The notes below the pieces were generated by a model. It saw only the letters and a list, made by a program, of their open reading frames with translations, had not been told where the DNA came from and did not search any database. A stretch of 64,000 nt of DNA from Pseudoduganella lurida. GTDB taxonomy: Bacteria; Pseudomonadota; Gammaproteobacteria; Burkholderiales; Burkholderiaceae_D. A program made the translations under genes and the position numbers. How positions within the stretch are numbered: the stretch's first letter is position 1; each line of letters starts with the position of its first letter. The stretch spans positions 62,001 to 126,000 of the forward strand of contig NZ_VLLB01000004.1 of assembly GCF_007830455.1 (NCBI RefSeq). Direction: 5' to 3'. Positions 59,808 to 64,000 of this stretch are shown in pieces.

Positions 59808-60263
59808 CTAAACAAACATGCAGCGCGTTGCAATGTTCTTTTGCAACAGCACCCGCAGCGCGGCCTCAGCCTCCGGCAGCACGTCGCCGAAAACCAGCGA
59901 CGGGAACCGCCACACGGTGGCAATGCGGCATCGCTGGCGGATCGCCCAGTCCAGGTGCCGCGGCAGGCTCTTCATCATCGCCTCTACCGCTTCCGCCACG
60001 CGGTCATCCAGGCCGCTGTACAGCGCGTCAGTGTCCGCCTCATCCTCGCCCTCGACGATCGCGCACTTGCCGCGCCAGCCCAGGCGCGTATCATCCCGGC
60101 GCTGCCACTGGGTCCACAGGTCCAGGCAGTAGTCGAGCGGATCGACCGCCACTTTCACCGCCACGGGAATCGCACGCGCCGCCACTGGTGCCCTCCTCAC
60201 CTCGCGCCGCGTCTCTTCCACAAACACCACACCATCCACCACCATATCCGCCATCGCCTTCAT
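59808..60263 (-). CDS. phage protein, possible late antitermination/regulatory factor
   Basis: 151 residues from ATG 60,263 with GAGAGGG eight bases upstream. The central DPLDYCLDLWTQWQRRDD with LGW and the C-terminal helical region (DRVAEAVEAMMKSLPRHLDWAIRQRCRI) resemble small regulatory proteins found between replication and terminase genes, including Q-like antiterminators and DUF1133-type proteins. The assignment is weak and rests on position and helix pattern. It is the first gene downstream of the repeat cluster and ends at a bidirectional terminator. Confidence 0.6.
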   Translation of the reverse strand: MKAMADMVVDGVVFVEETRREVRRAPVAARAIPVAVKVAVDPLDYCLDLWTQWQRRDDTRLGWRGKCAIVEGEDEADTDALYSGLDDRVAEAVEAMMKSLPRHLDWAIRQRCRIATVWRFPSLVFGDVLPEAEAALRVLLQKNIATRCMFV

Positions 60264-60365
60264 TTTGCCGTCCCTCTCATTGATCCCGCCACCCTGCACC
60301 GCATCCCTGTTACCACCCTGATCGTCGCCCTTTGAACCTCTATCACCCCGCTTACAGTCTTAATC

Positions 60366-60567
60366 CCAACCCTGTTACGCTGAAACCCGCATGAATGCTT
60401 GCCTTAACAGGGTTATCAGGGTTAACAGGGTTGTAGTTCACGCACATATGGATTTTTCTTCTTCCTACTTTTTTAGGTATTACGCACGCACACGCGCGGC
60501 GAACCCTGCAAACCCTGCTAACCCTGTTAAACCCGCATGAACACTGGCTTTGCGCCTAACAGGGTTT
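60366..60567. repeat. AACCCTG/CAGGGTT repeat cluster, possible phage replication origin
   Basis: Eight copies of AACCCTG or its complement lie within about 200 bases (near 60,368; 60,408; 60,418; 60,427; 60,502; 60,511; 60,520; 60,559). They form two larger blocks, each with AACCCTGTTA on the left, a shared AAACCCGCATGAA and TAACAGGGTT on the right, separated by an AT-rich centre (ATGGATTTTTCTTCTTCC to TTTTTTAGG). The 341-base gap 60,264-60,604 contains no gene. Iterons flanking an AT-rich core next to a primase-helicase gene fit an origin; multiple operator sites are the alternative. Confidence 0.6.
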
Positions 60568-60604
60568 GCACCACCCATGTGCACGACCGTGATATCGCCC
60601 CGGC

Positions 60605-63376
60605 TCATAACAGAGCCTTGATGTCAGCACCAGTGCGGAACCGTTCGCAAGCCTGGCTCAACGTCTCGCTCGCAGGATCGTTGTCCTGTGGCGGCACGTG
60701 CAGCACCGTCAGCAGCTTCTTCTTCATCGCTCCCAGGCCGACCCACTGCCGGTCCTTCTGCAACCTGGTGCCCATCAGCTCGGCGAACTTCGTCAGCGAC
60801 AGCCCGCGCAACCGGTACCGCGAGCAGTAACGGTCGTACACCAGGTACAGATCCTCCGAGAGGCAGGAGCAGTACGGCGCATCGAGCTCGCCACCAGCCC
60901 AGGCCAGATAGAACGCCTCCCAGTCAGGCCGGCCGAAGCTGATCACGCGCTCCTTCGCACCGGTCATCAGCGGATACGTGTGCGGCGTGAAGTCGCCCAG
61001 CGGATACTCCAGCAGGAACGCATAGAACGCCTCGACCAGGCCGTCATCGAGCTGGGCCTTGATGTTGGCCAGCAGCTCCGGATCCAGATCCTTGCGCACG
61101 TCGACGACGAGGAAGCGCCGGTCGTGGGGCTCCAGCGGCACGGCCTGGAACTCGTTCGACAGCATCACCGTGTTCATGTGGTTGGCCTCGTCCCGATCGT
61201 CCTTGAACTTCTGGCTGATCGGCTGCGTGCGGCCCGTGATCATGTGCTTGATGAGGCCGATCGCGCTGTACTTGTCCTGGCGCGAAAGGATCTCTTCGAA
61301 CAGCACGAACAGCTTCTGCGAGCGCCACACCGTGTATGTCGAGTCCAGCTGGTTCTGACCGCCCGTCGCGCCATACTCGCCGTAGATCGGCTTCACGATG
61401 GCCTCGAAGAACAGCGACTTGCCGGTGCCCTGCTTCTCGCCGAAGAACAGCATCGCCGTCTGCATCTTGGCACCAGGGTGCTGCAGTGGATAGGCCAGCC
61501 AGCACAGCACCCAGTGCATAAGCTCGTCGGCATTCGACTCCGCCGCACACAGGCTCTGCAGCAGGGTCAGCGCAAGGCCGGCCTTCTCGATATCCTTCTT
61601 CGGCTTGAGTGGGAAGCCCTCGAACATGTTGATGTGCGTCTTCAGGTCCACGCGCTGCGTTGGGTCGAACACCAGGTTCTCCAGGTCGATCTCGCGGCGG
61701 TGCGGATGCTCCAGCCAGCGTTCGGCCAGATTCGAGCCGCGCGACAGTGCCATGGCATCGTACGCAACGATCTTGCGCCGGTCGTGGTCCCATACCGTCT
61801 TGGTGCCGTACAGCAGCGTGTAGCGTTCCAGCATCGCCAGCAGGCTGTCGTCCCCCGCACCCCCTCCGGCGTCTGCGACGCCGCGCACCGTCGCCGGCAG
61901 CACGCGCGGGCTGATCGAGCGGCGCTGTGGACTGACGTCCCATGCCTTCGCGCTTTCCTTGCCCACCAGTTTGACGAACGCGCTGTTCGGCATGCGCAGC
62001 TGGTTCACCGAATCCCACACGTGCGTCGAGCCCTGGATCAGCGCGCAGTGCGACAGCGCCCACGCCAGCGGAACCAGACCCGTGCCTGCTGGCGCGGCAT
62101 CCTCTTCCGAGGGGGGCGGGGGAGTATCGGCCCAGTCCAGCAGCGCGGGGGTAGCGCATTCCTCGACAGGGGGTGCGGGGGAGTCCATGGCGATCAGGTC
62201 ATCCGCGGGCGGCGCTGTCGCAGCAGCAATCGCGGCCAGCACCTGGTCGCGGGCCGCCTCGATCGATTCTTCCACCTGCAGGTCGTTGAAGTCGGTCCAC
62301 TTGTTCTCGCCACGGTCAGCGAACGCTGGCCAGCAGACTTTTGCATTGCCAACGTCCGAAGCGGCAGCACGCGCTTTGGCCAGGCCGGCGTTCTCGAACT
62401 TCAGCAGGCGCACACGGCGGCCAGAGCGGATGTCGGCCTCGATGTATCCGGTACCGGTCGCATCCTGGCGCCACGTAGCGCGAACGGTCACAGGTTCGCC
62501 CTTGCTGCTGGTGAGCACGTGATCCATGCCATCGATCGCAGGCGCCGGTTCCACATCGAAGTGATCCCGTAGATCACGCTCGTAGCGCTGCACCAGCTGC
62601 CAGTCGTCGTCTGCAAAAAACAGCAGCGTGGTCTCCGCGAAGTCGGCACGCAACTGGCGGGCAACCGCCAGCAGGTTGCCCGCGCTGAAGGCCAGCATCA
62701 CGGGCAGCGAACCGCCCTGCGCCAGGCGTACGGACTGGCCAGAGGCATAGCCCTCGGCAATACCGATCAGCTTGGTCTCGCCGCGCGTGATAGAACCGAG
62801 CAGGCAGGCGGCACCGACCATGTCGGCGCCATGATTGAAGCGCTTCCCCATGGCTGGGTCCGGATCGATTTTCTGCACGCAGACCAGCTCCGGGCGCTCA
62901 CCTGCCCGGTAGCGACGCGCCGGCACCAGCAGCGTGCCGTTCGCCATCACACGCGCGAAGTCCCCGCCAATCTGTTTGCGCGCCAGGTATGGCACGGCCG
63001 CAGCATCGTCGATCGGTGCCGCACGTTTCCACTCCTGGCCAGCACGATTTGCAGCAAAGCGTGCCGCGTTCGCACGCCGTTCCGTTTCTTCACGCTCCAC
63101 GTCCGCCTGCCGACGTGCCGCTTCCGCGCGCTCCTCGTCGGTCGCGCCTTCCCAGTCGATGCGGATAGGTACGGAGTTGGGGTTCTGCCCCTGCCAGATG
63201 CCGTAGGCGCCGGTTATCACCTGGCGGCCGGAGCGCAGCGTGAATTCGCGCAACCGGTACCATGCCTTCTTCCCCTTGCCGAACTTGTTGATCCTGCCGT
63301 TCAGCCGTGGATGCCCAGCGGGCATGGACGGCAGGTCGGCGCTCATCTGCGCAATGACTTGTTCGAGTGACGCCAT
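60605..63376 (-). CDS. phage primase-helicase replication protein
   Basis: 923 residues. The N-terminal part (WYRLREFTLRSGRQVITGAYGIW, then a charged coiled coil) is like phage/plasmid primase N-domains. A Toprim domain follows (TKLIGIAEGYASGQSVRLAQ, AETTLLFFADDDW). After a Pro/Ala-rich linker at about 385-420 comes a DUF5906/SF3-type helicase with Walker A FFGEKQGTGKSLFFE, Walker B LFVLFEEILSR and a downstream TGRTQPISQKF with an arginine-rich HDRRFLVVDV. It primes and unwinds phage DNA. The stop lies beside the repeat cluster proposed as origin. Confidence 0.88.
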   Translation of the reverse strand: MASLEQVIAQMSADLPSMPAGHPRLNGRINKFGKGKKAWYRLREFTLRSGRQVITGAYGIWQGQNPNSVPIRIDWEGATDEERAEAARRQADVEREETERRANAARFAANRAGQEWKRAAPIDDAAAVPYLARKQIGGDFARVMANGTLLVPARRYRAGERPELVCVQKIDPDPAMGKRFNHGADMVGAACLLGSITRGETKLIGIAEGYASGQSVRLAQGGSLPVMLAFSAGNLLAVARQLRADFAETTLLFFADDDWQLVQRYERDLRDHFDVEPAPAIDGMDHVLTSSKGEPVTVRATWRQDATGTGYIEADIRSGRRVRLLKFENAGLAKARAAASDVGNAKVCWPAFADRGENKWTDFNDLQVEESIEAARDQVLAAIAAATAPPADDLIAMDSPAPPVEECATPALLDWADTPPPPSEEDAAPAGTGLVPLAWALSHCALIQGSTHVWDSVNQLRMPNSAFVKLVGKESAKAWDVSPQRRSISPRVLPATVRGVADAGGGAGDDSLLAMLERYTLLYGTKTVWDHDRRKIVAYDAMALSRGSNLAERWLEHPHRREIDLENLVFDPTQRVDLKTHINMFEGFPLKPKKDIEKAGLALTLLQSLCAAESNADELMHWVLCWLAYPLQHPGAKMQTAMLFFGEKQGTGKSLFFEAIVKPIYGEYGATGGQNQLDSTYTVWRSQKLFVLFEEILSRQDKYSAIGLIKHMITGRTQPISQKFKDDRDEANHMNTVMLSNEFQAVPLEPHDRRFLVVDVRKDLDPELLANIKAQLDDGLVEAFYAFLLEYPLGDFTPHTYPLMTGAKERVISFGRPDWEAFYLAWAGGELDAPYCSCLSEDLYLVYDRYCSRYRLRGLSLTKFAELMGTRLQKDRQWVGLGAMKKKLLTVLHVPPQDNDPASETLSQACERFRTGADIKALL

Positions 63377-63570
63377 TACTTCTCGCCCAGGTGCGTTCCC
63401 GATTTGTACGGCAACCGCTGCCCGCCCGCTAGGGAGGGATAGTTGCGGTAGTCCAGCGCACCTTCGCGCAGCACCACGATGGCACCACGTTTATGTGCGC
63501 GCACGGCGTTTCCGGTCGCATCGGCGCCACTGGCCGATACGTGATTTTTTGTCGGGACGTTTTTGGTCAT
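63376..63570 (-). CDS. small phage hypothetical protein
   Basis: 64 residues from ATG 63,570, stop overlapping the primase start by one base (TAATG), which supports it as part of the early operon. The sequence is basic (GNAVRAHKRGAIVVLREGALDYRNYPS) and has no recognised motif. A TTG two codons upstream is an alternative start. Confidence 0.6.
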   Translation of the reverse strand: MTKNVPTKNHVSASGADATGNAVRAHKRGAIVVLREGALDYRNYPSLAGGQRLPYKSGTHLGEK

Positions 63571-63585
63571 GTTCAACGCGGTCTC

Positions 63586-64000
63586 TTATTTCTCTGCCAT
63601 GCCTTTGAGCCGCTCGACGAGCTGCTGCATGGCCTGATTGGTGCGATATACGGCTGCTTCCACCGCTTCGATTTCGTGACGCTCCACGCGGCCGTCGGCG
63701 AGGGTTCGATTCACTTCCGCACCAACATCGCCATTGCCAGTCATCACCTGCACGACGAGTTCCAGCACGGCCAGGTCGGATGCGGACGCGGCCGGGTCGG
63801 TGCGCACGCACACGTGCCCATGGTTTGCTGCCAGCGCGTGGAGTACACGGATGTCACCCGTGATTCCCATGACCTGGTCGACGTCTTCGAGCAGCACGCG
63901 ATTGGCCGGGTTGTTCGGATTCGCCTTGTTGCGCAGGATCTGGGCCGACATGCCTAGTCGCACCGCGAGGGCTTCGCAACCACCAACGGCGTCGTGCACG
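63586..64000 (-). CDS. phage regulatory protein, CII-like, cut by the window edge
   Basis: About 137 residues are visible and the frame remains open to the right edge. The GTG at 63,999 reads as the internal Val of the usual VHDAVGG start region, so the true start is probably outside. GGCEALAVRLGMSAQILRNKANP is a helix-turn-helix typical of the phage CII family (PF06892-type), followed by LLEDVDQVMGITGDIRVLHALAANHG and a helical C-terminal part. It should regulate the lysogeny decision or early transcription. It precedes the replication genes by 16 bases. Confidence 0.82.
   Translation of the reverse strand, partial: VHDAVGGCEALAVRLGMSAQILRNKANPNNPANRVLLEDVDQVMGITGDIRVLHALAANHGHVCVRTDPAASASDLAVLELVVQVMTGNGDVGAEVNRTLADGRVERHEIEAVEAAVYRTNQAMQQLVERLKGMAEK

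Noticed and set aside
60366..60567. CRISPR array
   Set aside because: Repeats are only 7-13 bases, occur in both orientations and lack uniform spacers; no cas genes are nearby.

Overview
The window reads as high-GC chromosomal DNA of a betaproteobacterium, most likely of the Oxalobacteraceae (Massilia/Duganella type). The grounds are an exosortase-B (XrtB/PEP-CTERM) exopolysaccharide locus with epsB/D/E/F/G/I/L-type genes, the codon use, and the way the prophage sits next to a tRNA-Arg gene. The assignment is by gene content only.

Region 1 (about 1-28,550) is an exopolysaccharide biosynthesis and export locus, almost all on the minus strand. Read in the direction of transcription (right to left), it has a CPBP-type membrane protease, EpsL, the phosphoglycosyl-transferase, EpsD, the export and chain-length proteins EpsE/EpsF, the EpsG ATPase, exosortase B, EpsI and a Wzy-like polymerase. 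A heparinase-like lyase, a Wzx flippase and glycosyltransferases follow, then sugar-nucleotide genes: a UDP-HexNAc dehydrogenase, a DUF354 protein, a Gfo/Idh oxidoreductase, an unknown TIM-barrel-like protein, WecB, GalE, an NDP-mannose-type nucleotidyltransferase and ManC. A rho-independent terminator closes the run, and just beyond it a PEP-CTERM (FxDxF) protein with its own promoter runs off the left edge. The only plus-strand gene here is a CapK/PaaK-like adenylate-forming enzyme. Together the genes predict a Wzx/Wzy-type polymer containing mannose-derived, galactose/glucose-derived and N-acetylhexosaminuronic acid sugars, coupled to an exosortase-sorted surface protein.

Region 2 (about 28,670-30,750) holds the ABC-F protein Uup and a tRNA-Arg(CCT).

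Region 3 (30,750 to the right edge) is mobile DNA. A P4-type tyrosine integrase sits directly downstream of the tRNA-Arg. It is followed by an AT-richer cargo block (a small ORF, a DUF2971 protein, an FRG-domain protein, an isolated 3' half of a tRNA-His gene, an orphan receiver domain and a membrane-anchored unknown). Then comes an HK97-type siphovirus prophage read right to left: CII-like regulator, primase-helicase, an AACCCTG repeat cluster, a possible late regulator, HNH nuclease, TerS/TerL, portal, prohead protease, HK97-fold capsid, connectors, tail tube, a frameshifted tail chaperone pair, tape measure, two tail-tip/fibre genes and a holin-lysozyme-Rz/Rz1 cassette. The early/repressor end lies beyond the right edge.

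Points of most interest: the canonical A AAA AAC slippery site between the tail chaperones, an embedded Rz1 lipoprotein, a LexA-box-like operator in a large inverted repeat before a small gene at the lysis end, a second 18-bp palindrome found twice in the prophage, the origin-like repeat cluster, a displaced tape-measure fragment near terS, the tRNA-His fragment, and the DUF2971/FRG cargo as a candidate defence module.
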